Assembly (NCBI GenBank): GCA_016946835.1 | Contig: JACVTC010000440.1 | Location: 1-28,596, forward strand | Direction: 5' to 3' | Origin: Neocallimastix lanati (nom. inval.) | Lineage: Eukaryota; Neocallimastigomycota; Neocallimastigomycetes; Neocallimastigales; Neocallimastigaceae | DNA: 28,596 bases | The notes under the pieces: generated by a model | The model's input: the letters and a program-made list of their open reading frames with translations, nothing else | What the model was told of the DNA's origin: nothing | Databases searched by the model: none | Translations under genes and position numbers: made by a program | Part shown: positions 1-10,355 of the stretch, piece by piece | Numbering within the stretch: the first letter of the stretch is position 1 | Layout of the letters: every line of letters starts with the position of its first letter

Positions 1-2126
1 TTATTATATTAATAACTAATTACTATTATTTGAATAAACTTTTTTTTTAATATATATATAAATATTTATATTTTTTTTCTGCTGTCTTTATTTTATTTTG
101 AACCAAAGAATTCAATAATAAATAATTATTATTATATTTTTATTTGTTTTTTTGTTTGTTTTATTTTATTTTTGATTGGAATTTATGAATATAACTAATA
201 TAAAGTATTTATAAATAAAGATAATAAAAATTATATAATAATAATAATAATATAAATAATTAAATGGCCAAATTTCAAAGAGTAAATTATTAATTATAAT
301 AATTTAATTATTTTATAAAATTTTTTTATCAAATATATTTTGAGCTTAAAGTAATTGTTTATTACTAATATTTTAATATAGAATATTAATTACTATTATT
401 GATAATGATTTTAAATTTTATTTTTTTTTATTTTTTTTTTTTATTTTTTTTTTTTTGTATTCATTCACATTAATAGAATGAGAATTTGACTAAAAATAAA
501 AATATATAATTTTACATTAAAATAAATATTTTTTTTTAAAAAAAATTTTAGTAATATATAATTATATTTTATGATAATTATATTATTATATATATATATA
601 TATATTTTATTAGAGAATAAAAATATTTAAAGGTTTATGGCAAAATCAAATGTTTATCAGACAAATATAAACCTACGAATGATTTACTTTTAGTATAGTA
701 ACAATACATTTTATTTTAGGATTTCTTATTAACAATTTGAACAAAATTATAAAGAATAACAAAAAAAAAAAGTAGTATTTAATTATATATATATTAAGGG
801 TTAGTATTATTTAGTTTTATTTATATTGAAATTTAATTATATTTCCCCAACTAGTAATTAAATTTATATTATAGCCACGTGTGAAACTCATTTGTTTAAT
901 AAAATATATAACAAATATATAATTCAAAAGAATATTAATAATAAATAATAAATAATAAAAAATAAAAATAAAAATAAATCATAAATTATAAATAAAAAAT
1001 AAATATAATAAATAATAAATAATAAATAATAAATAATAAATAATTAATAATTAATAATTAATAATGAATAATTAATAATGAATAATGAATAATAATTTAT
1101 AAATAATAATAATAATTAATAAATAATAAATAATAATAAAATTATATTTTTTTAGTATTTAAAGCCAAGCCTAATAATTTATTAAAAAAATATAATTATA
1201 ATGTGTATTTAAAAAAATTAAAAAAAATTTTTTTTTCATTTTTATTAAATATTATAAATATTTTTTAATTATAATAATTATTTGTATAAATAAAATTTTT
1301 ATTTTTTTTACTCTTTAAATAATGAATTAATATTACATGATATATGATATATATTTTGAAAATATAAAATTATATAAATTTAAATTTAATAAATAAAAAT
1401 AATAGATTGAAAAATCTTTCCTTAACAGTTAAATATATATGAGGAAAAATAAGAAATTTAAAATTTATGATTATTATAATTGTAAAATTTTAATAATTGA
1501 ACATAATTATTTGTAATAATATTAAATAAATAACTTTTTTTTTTTTCTATAATCCATTATTACTTTAACAACTTTTTATTATGTAATGAACAATGAAAAT
1601 GAAAACATTGTATTAATTATTAATATTATTAATTTTAAAGAGAAAATTGATCAAACTTTATTAAATCATGGATATAATAATGGTCATTTTAAATAAGAGA
1701 TTATTTATTTAAAAACTTATATATTAAACATATATATTTTTTTATATTAAAATATTATTTATAATAAATTATTAATATTACTTATTAATGATTTATATTT
1801 TTTATTTGAATATATATTTCAAATATAAACAATATTATTAATTAAAATTTTTTTAATTAATTCTAAAAATAAAATTTAATTTCTACCAATTAAAAGAATT
1901 TAAATAAATATAATTATAATGTTATAATTAAATTTTTAACATTTAAAATTTTGTAAATATTATTTAAAGTAATATATAAACATTTTAAAAATCAATAAAA
2001 ATTTAAATGAAATTAAAAAATTTTTTTTTTATTTTTTTTTTACATATTAATATTATTAAATTTAAAAGAAAATATTAATCAATTTTGGACATAAATAATA
2101 TACTATTTTATTATTTTATTAATTTT
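1..2126. other. AT-rich left flank without a recognisable gene
   Basis: I see no open frame, tRNA fold or LTR relic that I can defend here. The stretch is almost entirely A and T, with homopolymer runs and short AT repeats. The last bases before the first LTR are AATTTT, which do not repeat on the far side of element A-I. Confidence 0.7.
931..1140. repeat. (TAA)n-type microsatellite
   Basis: Degenerate tandem trinucleotide and heptanucleotide repeats of the AATAAATAAT kind fill this stretch, with TTAATAA and TGAATAA variants towards the right. It looks like ordinary slippage-generated low-complexity DNA. Confidence 0.85.
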
Positions 2127-2966
2127 TGTTATGGTTCGGGTTTTATTAGAATTTTATTTAATTATTTATTTTTAATATTTTTTTCTGTCTACATTTTAAT
2201 TATTGAAAAACTTCACTTATTTATACTTTTTGAAAAAAAATAAATATGTAAAGCCTTTCTACATTTTATTATCATATTTAAAAAAAAATATTTACTATTA
2301 CTAATTACTTAAAATTTTATATTAATTTAAATTAACTAATTCATAAGTATTTTTATTTTAATAAATTTTGTTTACATAATTTTATATTATTTTTCATATA
2401 CTAAAACTAAATTATTTAATATATACGAAAAGTAACAAACAAAATTTAAAAAGATTTTACAGAAAAATAAAGTTATTTTAATCAAGAATGTTAATATAAT
2501 ATTCTTATATTTTATATAAAATAAATTTAAAAACTATAATATATTTAATATTTATTATTAATCAATTAAGATTTGATTTTATTTGTGGGAATAAAAATAT
2601 AAAATAATCAATTTAAAAATAAAATAAAATACTAAAAAGAATACAAGTTTAATATTGATACAATATAATAATAATATAATAATATATTTGAAAATAAAAA
2701 TAAAATATTAATATTGATAATAAACACTTTAATAAAATAATAAAATTTAAGGTTAAATTATAGATATTGATATTAATAATAAAAATATAAAATTATTGAT
2801 AATATTTTAGAAACTTTTAATAAAAATATAAAAAAAATAAATATATTTAGAAAATATTTTAGTATAGAAAATATAGTAAAGTAATATTAAGTAAAGAATA
2901 ATATAATGGATTCTAAAGTAAGTTGAAATTCTAATTAATAATCCATTATATGTTCGTTCTTTACCA
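2127..2966 (-). repeat. LTR of A-I, 3' LTR in element sense
   Basis: The LTR starts TGTTATGG and ends TTTACCA on the plus strand, so it has TG...CA ends. It matches 10356-11201 nearly base for base. Near the right end is a perfect 12-bp inverted repeat, 2901-2912 (ATATAATGGATT) with 2940-2951. Confidence 0.93.
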
Positions 2967-2989
2967 AGATGCCCCCACTAAGACTCAAG
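2967..2989 (-). promoter_or_regulatory. Polypurine-tract region of A-I
   Basis: On the minus strand the bases just before the LTR read GTGGGGGCATCT. The G run is the only purine tract at the position where plus-strand DNA synthesis should be primed. The CATCT between it and the LTR is unlike the long A/G tract of Ty3, but it is shared with A-II and family B. The role is inferred from position. Confidence 0.5.
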
Positions 2990-5900
2990 CTAATCTATAG
3001 CTGAGTTATACTTTACTATATTTTTCAAATGGACATTACGATTCATTTGAATCATAGTATTTGGGTCCGCAAGTGTTACGGTATTAAATTGTTTTTTTAT
3101 TACTTTTAAAGGACCGACAAAATAAGGTTCTAATTTAGAACGACTAAAATTTCGAACAAGAACTAAATCACCGATTCTTATGTTTTTGGAATTTTTCATG
3201 CTATTTTTTTCTTCCCTTCGATTGGCCCAATATTTACTTGCGTTCTTTACATTTTCAGCTGCTTCCATGGTCCACCTATAATGTGAGATAAATTTTTCTA
3301 AAAGAATTTCATCTGAAGATTTATTCACTCCTTGTGTAGGTCTAGCAGCAATGTCGAAAGGCTGTTGATCCTCACGACCATAAACTAATTCGAAGCTAGA
3401 ATGTTTGGTTACAGAATTCTTTGTAGTTCTAAGGGCCCACAAGGCTGAAGGTAATACCTCATCCCAGTCTTTATTTTCTTCACCAAGTAATCTCAATAAT
3501 TTACCAATTTCTTTATTCCTATTTTCAACCAATCCATTACTTTCTGGGTGATAGGTAGTGGTAAATTTTACGTAAACATCATATAAGTCCAGGAATATTT
3601 TAGTCATATCCGATGTGAATTGAACGCCATTATCCGTTGTAATGACTTGAGGAACTCCATGTCTAGCGAAAACATTTATTAAAAACTTAATAATGTCCTT
3701 AGATGTAATATTTTCAGTAGGTTCAGCCTCCACCCACTTTGTGAAATAATCCACCGCAACAATGATATATTGGTTTTTATTACCAGTCTTTATTAAGGGA
3801 CCAATAATATCAAGTCCAAGATGAGTAAAAGGGCCTTCAACTTCTGTTGGAATGTTTTCGGTTGGTTCTGGATATGGCTGAGGGCGATTTAACTGACATT
3901 TTTCGCATTTTGAAATTATCCGTTTTATATCGTTGACCATATCATTCCAGTAGTAACTTTTTCTAAGTCTTTGATATGTTTTATAATAACCTTCATGGCC
4001 AACATGATGTGCTTCGAGAATTAATTTTAGTTTTTCATTTGTTTCGGTAACAAGTTTTCTATAATTATTTCCATCTATAAAATAATCTATACCATCAATC
4101 TTTGTAAATTTTTCTTCAATAAATTCTTTAATTACTTTAGAAAGTGAATCATTTTCATCATCTTTATTCGTTTTTATAGCTAATACCTTTTGTTCTTTAT
4201 CGTTCTTCATTCTAGATAAAGCGTCGGCTACTACATTCTTTTTACCTTGCTCATAGCGAATATCCACTTTTAGCATACTTGCAGTCAAACACCATCTTGT
4301 TTGTCGTGCATTATTCGGTTCCTTATTATTAAATAAACCTAGTAGAGGTTTGTGATCTGTAAAAACTATGGTTCTAAAGGGGCTTCCCATAATATAAGGT
4401 TTTAATTTAGTAATACAATAATATAAAGCCGTTCCTTCCAAATCGGTTATTCCATAATTCTTTTCTGCTTTGGTTAAGCTACGGCTAATGAAATGAATCG
4501 GGTGTTCTATTTCCGATTCGTCTTTCTGCAATAAAACTCCACCAATACCTTCATATGATGCATCTGTTCGAATAATGAATTCTTTGGAAAAATCAGGATA
4601 TTTTAAAATAGGAGCATTAATTAATTTTTCTTTTAATTTGGTAAAACTTTGTTTTTGTTCATTATTCCATTTATATTTTACGCCTTTTCTTAATAGCTTA
4701 CAAAGAGGAGCTGAGGTTTGAGCATATTCATTTATAAAGTTCCTATAATATCCTACAGCACCTAAGAATGATCTTAACTCATGTATATTCGTGGGTTCTT
4801 TCCAGGCTTTAATTGCTTCAATTTTACTATTTTGAGGACTAAGACCCTTAGTAGAAATCTTGTGACCAAGAACTTCAACTTCCGTTTGCATAAAGTGACA
4901 TTTTTCAATATTAATTTTTAATTTATGTTTTTTGAAGATTGCTAATACTTGTTTTATGTGTTGGATATGTTCTTCGACAGTTTTTGAATATATAAGTATA
5001 TCATCAATAAAGTTGAAAACACATTTTCCAATTAAAGGAAATAAAATTCTATTCATTTCCCGTTGGAAGGTAGCCGGAGCTCCAGTTAATCCAAAAGGCA
5101 TAACTTTGAATTGGTAGTTGCCAAATTTGGTTGTAAAACTGGTTATTTCAACACTTTCTTCGTCCATTAGGATTTGATGGTAACCTGAGTATAGATCCAT
5201 AGTAGTAAAGATTTTGGCACCATCTAGACTGTCAAATATCTCGTCAATATAAGGAAGGGCATAAGAGTCTTTTTCGGTTAGATCATTCACCTTGCGGTAG
5301 TCCACACACAATCTCCATTTTCCATTAGCCTTTGGGACCACAACAACAGGTGAAGACCATTCTGAATATGATGGTACAACTAGCTTTTTCTTAATAAGTT
5401 TAATTAGTTCTTCTTTAATAATATCGGATTTAAATTTGGTTACTCTGTAACATCTTTGTTTAACAGGTTTTGCGTTCGCTTTCAAGTTAATTTTATGAGG
5501 GGCCAAGTCTGACGGTGTTAATTCTTCAGAAGATGTCGCTATAATGTCCAAGTTTTCTTCAAGTAATTTTACTATTACATCTTTATAATCTTTACAAAGG
5601 CTTGCTAAAAATTTTTCATCATGGATATACTCTTGCGGAGATAGACCTTCAAGTTTCTTTAATTCATTAGTTGTGTCTTCATCTTCAAGTATTTTCCTTA
5701 CTATACATACTAATTTTTCTTCTTCTTGGAAATTATTATTAATAGGAGCTATAACGTCGATTAGTCCTTGAGAATTAAATTGACATAAACTATATCTTAT
5801 AGGATGGATAAAAAGATTGTGTTCTACTTGAGTTTGAAAATTAATCAACAAATCATAAAATGGGTCATCATCATCAATTATTCGAAAATCTACCTATCAT

Positions 5901-7106
5901 TTTATAATCATTAATCTTAACAGGTATTCGTACAATGATTCCTTCCGAATACTCATCATTCTTAGTCGCTAAACGTATCCTTCCACGACTAATACCTACT
6001 TCTTCATAATTTCCAGGTAATTTCTCATAAAATTTTTTTGTGATAACATTGAGGTTACTACAAGAATCAATAAGTGCTTTACCAGGAATTTCATCTACTG
6101 TTACATCAACCATGGCAATATCTTCTTCTGAGGTTTCCTTACTTTTGCTAATATAAGAGTGATCAATATTATTTACCAAAGTAGCAGCAGCAATAGTATT
6201 GTTTAATGCACCTATTATTTTCTTTTCAGGTTTTTCTAATTTTAATCCTTGACTTACTTGACTTCTGACTTTTGGAGAAACATTGAGGAGCTGACCGAAA
6301 CTAATATTACACTTGGTTTCATTCAAATCTTGTAAAACATCATATTCTTCCTGATCCTTACACATCTTGATGTTCCTAAGCGTTCTACTAATTGTTGCTT
6401 TTTCTTTAGGCTCTTGAAAATCTATGAGCTTCTGTAATGTAATATTCTCATGACCTTCGTCATTAAGCTTTTCAGGAACTTCAATAACTTCCATTTCATT
6501 GATTTGTTTTGTTTTAATAATTTTATCGTTTTCAGTTATCGATTAATTTATTTAATCGTTGATGCATTTTATCACTAGTAGTACTGATGCTATTTCTTTG
6601 TTTTGAAGAATCCAGACTTTGCTTTTCTCTTATAGTAATATTATCCTCCCTTTCCTTCCTTTTTCCCTTGTTATTTCCAAAGTTAGCTCTTTCTTTATTC
6701 CGAATTTGTTTTTCTTTGGCTTTCTCAATATTTATATTAGGCTGCGCCATTATCGAAGGATGTATTTGATTTTTATTTTTAACAATTATTCTATTTTCTA
6801 TTTCCTTCTCTTTTATCTTTCTTATTGCAGGAGTTGTTATAGGGGTAGGATTATCTTTGAGACTTTTACGTTGTCTCTTTTCATTATTTTCACTAGTTTC
6901 AGTCGTTAGTCGTCAACTTCCTTTTTGTCGCACTAACTATAAATTCTACATCATTCTCCATTATCGGATTCTTTGTGAGTTTCATTAGTATAGGAAGCAT
7001 CTTCTTTTTCTTCCTTATTATAATCATTTGTACTACTAGGAATGGATTTGTATTGTAATGAAGCTATTTTATTTTTATAGGGAGTGCTTCCTCTCCCTTT
7101 TAGTGG
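2990..7106 (-). pseudogene. pol: pol of A-I, interrupted by one-base insertions
   Basis: This is the same polyprotein as in A-II. RT, RNase H and integrase are uninterrupted from 5851 down to 2990, including FIDD in RT, TDAS in RNase H, and the HHCC and DD35E residues of integrase. Upstream, the protease and the N-terminal linker are split into three frames by single extra bases at 5893/5894 (C), 6535 (G), 6902 (G) and 6958/6959 (C) relative to A-II. Few amino acids differ from A-II in the intact part (for example A/T, K/E, V/I and M/K changes), so the copy was under protein-level constraint until recently. All breaks are insertions and none is a deletion, so uncorrected sequencing error is a serious alternative to true decay. 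Without the breaks, expression would be by -1 frameshift from gag. Confidence 0.88.
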
Positions 7107-7112
7107 TTTAAA
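7060..7112 (-). promoter_or_regulatory. -1 ribosomal frameshift signal of A-I
   Basis: Slippery heptamer U UUA AAC (7106-7112, minus) lies in the gag frame two codons before its stop. Then come 8 nt, GGGAG (7080-7084), an 8-nt loop holding GAAGC, and CTCCC (7093-7097). After 15 nt comes GCTTC (7060-7064), which can pair with the loop GAAGC as an H-type pseudoknot. The geometry is identical to A-II and B. Confidence 0.85.
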
Positions 7113-7995
7113 GATTTTCCACTATATAACCGTTTCTTATTTTCTTGAATAATTGCATTTAACTTAGGACAATTATACTGCAAATGTCCTGGATCGCTAC
7201 AATAAAAACAGGCTTTAATGGTAAGATTTTTCATTTTTTTTGTTAAGTCCTCCAATTCGTAATCTTTATTTCTTTTTGGGCTTCTAACTTCATAATTCTC
7301 TCTTACTACCTTTCTGTTGTTTTGATAATTATTCCTGATATTTATTCTTGGGTTGACAATTTCAGTTGAAGTACTCTTTTGAGGGTCTCAAATTCATTAC
7401 TCTATCAACCTTTTTCGGCAATGTCAAACGCCCGATTTAAAGAAATGTCATCCTTAAGGGAGACCTTTTTCCAAGCTTCTTCATTGTTCCTAAGAGCATC
7501 AATATAATCGAGAACACTGACTCGCTTCTTTCTTTTCTTATCTAATTTCAAATATATGGATCGGAAACGAGTATTAAAGTCTTTTACTCGCTCATTTCTT
7601 TTAATTCTTAAAGCACGGAGCTCACGAAGTAACATATTCTGGTCTTCTTTAAGACCATAAAAAGTTTCTATTGCTTCTACAATTTCCTTTAAGGAAGGAT
7701 ATTCATCTTTTTTCTTTTCTTCTGAATCAGATTCTTCTTCTTCTTCGTCCTCACTTTCTGATTCAGAATCGGTACTGTAACTTTCAATTAAATCCTGGAT
7801 AACTTCGCGAGGCTCTCCAGTAGACGTGAGTAAGCAGGCGGTAAAAATCTTTTTGGGATCAGTAACTTCCTCAAGTTTTATCCATAATCGGATTTCTGAT
7901 TCCCAAGATTTGATATCGAGATTTTCCTTTGAAATTTTCTCGATATCTTTTAATTCCTTTTTTAATTCTTTAAAATTGATTTTATTTTCAGCCAT
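7100..7995 (-). pseudogene. gag: gag of A-I, frameshifted
   Basis: This encodes the structural Gag protein that would form the particle and bind element RNA. The start is set at the ATG at 7995 (MAENK...), which aligns with the family B start; the open frame continues upstream only from a TTG. The first two thirds are intact: a helical Gag core, then a run of Ser, Asp and Glu, then basic blocks. Relative to A-II an extra T in 7411-7415 and an extra A at 7369/7370 shift the frame, so the CCHC zinc knuckle lies in another frame. Both insertions fall in or beside homopolymers, so a sequencing artefact is possible. The end overlaps the frameshift signal leading into pol. Confidence 0.87.
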
Positions 7996-8117
7996 TTGAA
8001 AATTTAAAAATGGTATTAATGCTATGATATCCAATTTAAAAATATCGTTTACTTTAAAAATATATTTAATAACAAAAAAAAAATAAATTTATCTTTGTTT
8101 TATACTAATATAATTAT

Positions 8118-8287
8118 GGACTCAGAAAACCCTCTGACAATCCAATTCTTTATTCCAATAATAATTCAGACTCAGAATCTCTCTCTGAAAATCTGATAAA
8201 TTAATTCAGACTCGAAAACACCCTTCGAAAATCTGAAACTAAAAAAAAAATAAATTCAGACTCAAAAACGCAATTTGAAAATCTGAA
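8118..8287 (-). repeat. Four-unit hairpin repeat array in the A-I leader
   Basis: Four imperfect units (8118-8143, 8166-8196, 8205-8237, 8255-8287) each fold into a two-tier hairpin. On the plus strand this is an outer stem such as TTCAGA/TCTGAA, an internal loop CT opposite AAAA (ACAA in the first unit), an inner stem and a 6-7 nt loop. The inner stems are CAGA/TCTG twice, CGAA/TTCG and CAAA/TTTG, so paired positions change together. The array ends about 120 nt before the gag ATG. A role in packaging, dimerisation or translation is inference. Confidence 0.8.
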
Positions 8288-8589
8288 GCTTTTTATTATG
8301 AATTTTAATATTTATTATATTCTCTTAAGCATTAATACACAGAATATGTATATCTTAATTTTTTTTCTAAATTTATTTGTAGTAATAACTTCTTTATTTA
8401 ATTTTATTTAATATATTTATTTCCTTTATTAAAATAATTAATATAACATAAAGCAAATTGTATAAATACTTAAATAATAATAATAATGTATATTTATTTT
8501 TATTTTTATTTTTTTTTTTTGTATATATTTATTATTCTATTAATTCTTTGTTATAACCTTTAATGAAATATTAAATAAAAAGTTAAAAT

Positions 8590-8880
8590 ACAAGCCAAAC
8601 TATATAGTGTTGAACCATCAAATATATAGCTTGTTAACCCTTCTTACAATAAGTCCCCTTAGCTCTTTATTGATAAGTTGATAATGTCGATTGTTAATTA
8701 TTAAGAAACTTAATAAAAAGAAGGTAGCAATATTAAATTCTTTTTAATTTGGCTAACTTATTGTTAGTAATAAAGAAGATAATAACGTATCCTTCCCAGT
8801 ATCAACAAGATCAAAACAATAAAGTATTATGTGTGGGTGTTCAACTATCCCGCGTAGAGAGTTGTAAGACAGCTTATTTA
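8590..8880 (-). other. Conserved structured leader segment, A-I
   Basis: This segment is richer in G and C than its surroundings and almost unchanged in A-II (17660-17940). It starts with a two-part stem, ACAAG (8590-8594) with CTTGT (8640-8644) and CTATATA (8600-8606) with TATATAG (8633-8639), with five extra bases on one side. I found no ORF, tRNA or known ribozyme motif. It is probably a folded part of the leader RNA. Confidence 0.45.
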
Positions 8881-9269
8881 TATTTTTCTTTTTAATTAAA
8901 ATTTAATTAATTATATAACGAATAATAGAAAATTTAACACACACAAAAAAAAATTTCAATTATAAAAATTTCGAAAAAAAAAAAATTTAATTATATAAAA
9001 TCATAAAAATAATACACTTATTTGAAAAATAATAATAATAATCTAATTTTATATATTCTATATATATATATTGTACATGTATATATTAAAAAAAAATAAA
9101 ATAAACTGATAAACATAAAAAAAAAATTACAATTTATTATTTAGAATTATTAATATAAAAAAAAAATTTATTTATAAAATTTATTCTTATTTAAAAAAAA
9201 AATTAAAAATTTGTACTACAAAAAAAAAAAATTTTTTTTGCTTATTATTTTAATATTTATCATTAATTA

Positions 9270-9273
<4 letters not shown>

Positions 9274-9328
<55 letters not shown>

Positions 9329-9370
9329 TATATAAATCTATATCTATGATAATACTATTGGTTAAAAAAA

Positions 9371-9426
<56 letters not shown>
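9274..9426 (-). repeat. Two about 52-nt pure T tracts, poly(A) in the sense RNA
   Basis: Uninterrupted T runs lie at 9274-9325 and 9375-9426, separated by ordinary AT sequence. In the element transcript they would be internal poly(A) stretches. Lengths differ in A-II, as expected for homopolymers and for their sequencing. Confidence 0.9.
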
Positions 9427-9432
<6 letters not shown>

Positions 9433-9664
9433 TTGTTCTACACTAAAGAAAAATTTAATTTATTATTTATTAAAAAAAATTTATTAATGAAATATTTATT
9501 ATTTTAATAAAAGGAAAAAAAATATATATATATTTTTATTTTATTGCAAAAATAATAATAATAATAATAATAATAATAGGCGAACAAATTTATAAAAGCC
9601 TAAAATAAAAATAAAAAAAAACTATATATTTTAACGTCACTTCGCAAGAATGACCAGGGTTTTA

Positions 9665-9848
9665 TCAGGGATCGAACCTGACCCACCTCTTATTTTCTGC
9701 GCGAGTGAACAAACTATCACCTGTTGAAGTGTGTAGTTGCCTTCAGCGTGAAGGTTTTATAGTTCTAGGGCGTATTTGCCTAATTGTCAAGGATTTGTTC
9801 CTTGAGATACTCGCGTTTACAATCTACAAAACCTTGCAAAATTGTAAA
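9665..9848 (-). other. Multi-helix RNA domain in the A-I leader, with a T-arm-like hairpin
   Basis: Perfect stems nest here. CGCGAGT (9700-9706) pairs with ACTCGCG (9809-9815). This encloses AACTAT/ATAGTT (9712-9717 with 9759-9764) around hairpin CCTTCA-GCG-TGAAGG (9740-9754), plus hairpin CAAGGA/TCCTTG (9788-9804). TTTACAAT/ATTGTAAA (9816-9848) follows. At 9665-9681 the minus strand forms a perfect tRNA T-arm, TCAGG-TTCGATC-CCTGA, with a B-box, but no matching acceptor stem. A-II lacks the whole region. Confidence 0.6.
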
Positions 9849-10013
9849 TAAGAGTTTATGAAATTAATATCCTGCAAGCTAACACTGTCTTACTCGAATA
9901 TTAACTTCGTAAATTTGTTAACTTTTTATTATTTTTTTTTTTATTATTATTTTTTTATTCTATAATCTATAATTAAATGAAGTTACTACAAAAACTAAAG
10001 TTTTCCAAAGTTT

Positions 10014-10014
<1 letters not shown>

Positions 10015-10045
<31 letters not shown>
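10015..10045 (-). repeat. 31-nt T tract bounding the A-I-specific leader segment
   Basis: Sequence resumes match to A-II (ATAACTTTTATTATTATT...) immediately after this run. The extra A-I leader is therefore bounded by T tracts on both sides (9375-9426 and here). Confidence 0.85.
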
Positions 10046-10047
<2 letters not shown>

Positions 10048-10116
10048 TATAACTTTTATTATTATTAATATTAATATTAAATTATTAATTATTATTATTT
10101 AACAAAACTTATGGAT

Positions 10117-10270
10117 AATCTGATAGTATACCCTGTCTGACGTGCAGCTTGCCTCTTCACGGCGTCATGCCACGCGGGTACCACGGCTACTGTATTCAAT
10201 ATAAAATACAGCAGTCCAGAGCCTACTAGCCCAATTACTATGTAGGTTAAACTTAGCCCGGAAATCTATA
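10117..10270 (-). other. Leader block conserved between families A and B (A-I copy)
   Basis: This GC-rich island matches 18568-18721 (A-II) closely and 26075-26230 (family B) clearly, with exact blocks such as CTGTCTGACGTGCAGCTT and a CCTAC/GTAGG hairpin with an identical 15-nt loop (10222-10246). The stem CTGTATT/AATACAG (10190-10196 with 10205-10211) becomes CTATATT/AATATAG in B, a compensatory change. Conservation without an ORF points to RNA structure. The function is unknown. Confidence 0.75.
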
Positions 10271-10332
10271 TCCAAGGCTTTGTTAAATAATTTAATTAAT
10301 AAATAATATTAAATTTTATTTTTCTAATATTC

Positions 10333-10348
10333 CCCGATATCTCCACCA
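10333..10348 (-). promoter_or_regulatory. Primer-binding site of A-I
   Basis: The minus strand reads TGGTGGAGATATCGGG, 7 nt inside the LTR. It begins with TGG, the complement of a tRNA 3' CCA. It would match a tRNA with acceptor GGAGATA/TATCTCC, discriminator A and T-stem CCCGA. I cannot name that tRNA. The same site is present in A-II and B. Confidence 0.75.
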
Positions 10349-10355
10349 TAAATTA

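Noticed and set aside
1-2126. Solo-LTR relic in the left flank
   Set aside because: I found no stretch beyond AT-rich background similarity to either LTR family. A dot-plot would be needed to see an old relic.
4932-5117. Small plus-strand ORFs inside pol and gag (also 6587-6909, 14008-14193, 15661-16130, 24190-24590, 25307-25537)
   Set aside because: They are shadows of the real minus-strand coding frames, repeated at the same places in A-I and A-II, with membrane-like composition caused by reverse-reading Lys/Asn/Glu codons.
9650-9725. Complete tRNA gene on the minus strand
   Set aside because: Only the T-arm is convincing. The predicted acceptor 3' side has no 5' partner and no credible anticodon arm is present.
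10117-10270. 5S rRNA or hammerhead ribozyme in the leader block
   Set aside because: A loose resemblance to GTTAAGC and GGGCTAGTAG segments of 5S rRNA does not extend. No CUGAUGA...GAAA core is present on either strand.
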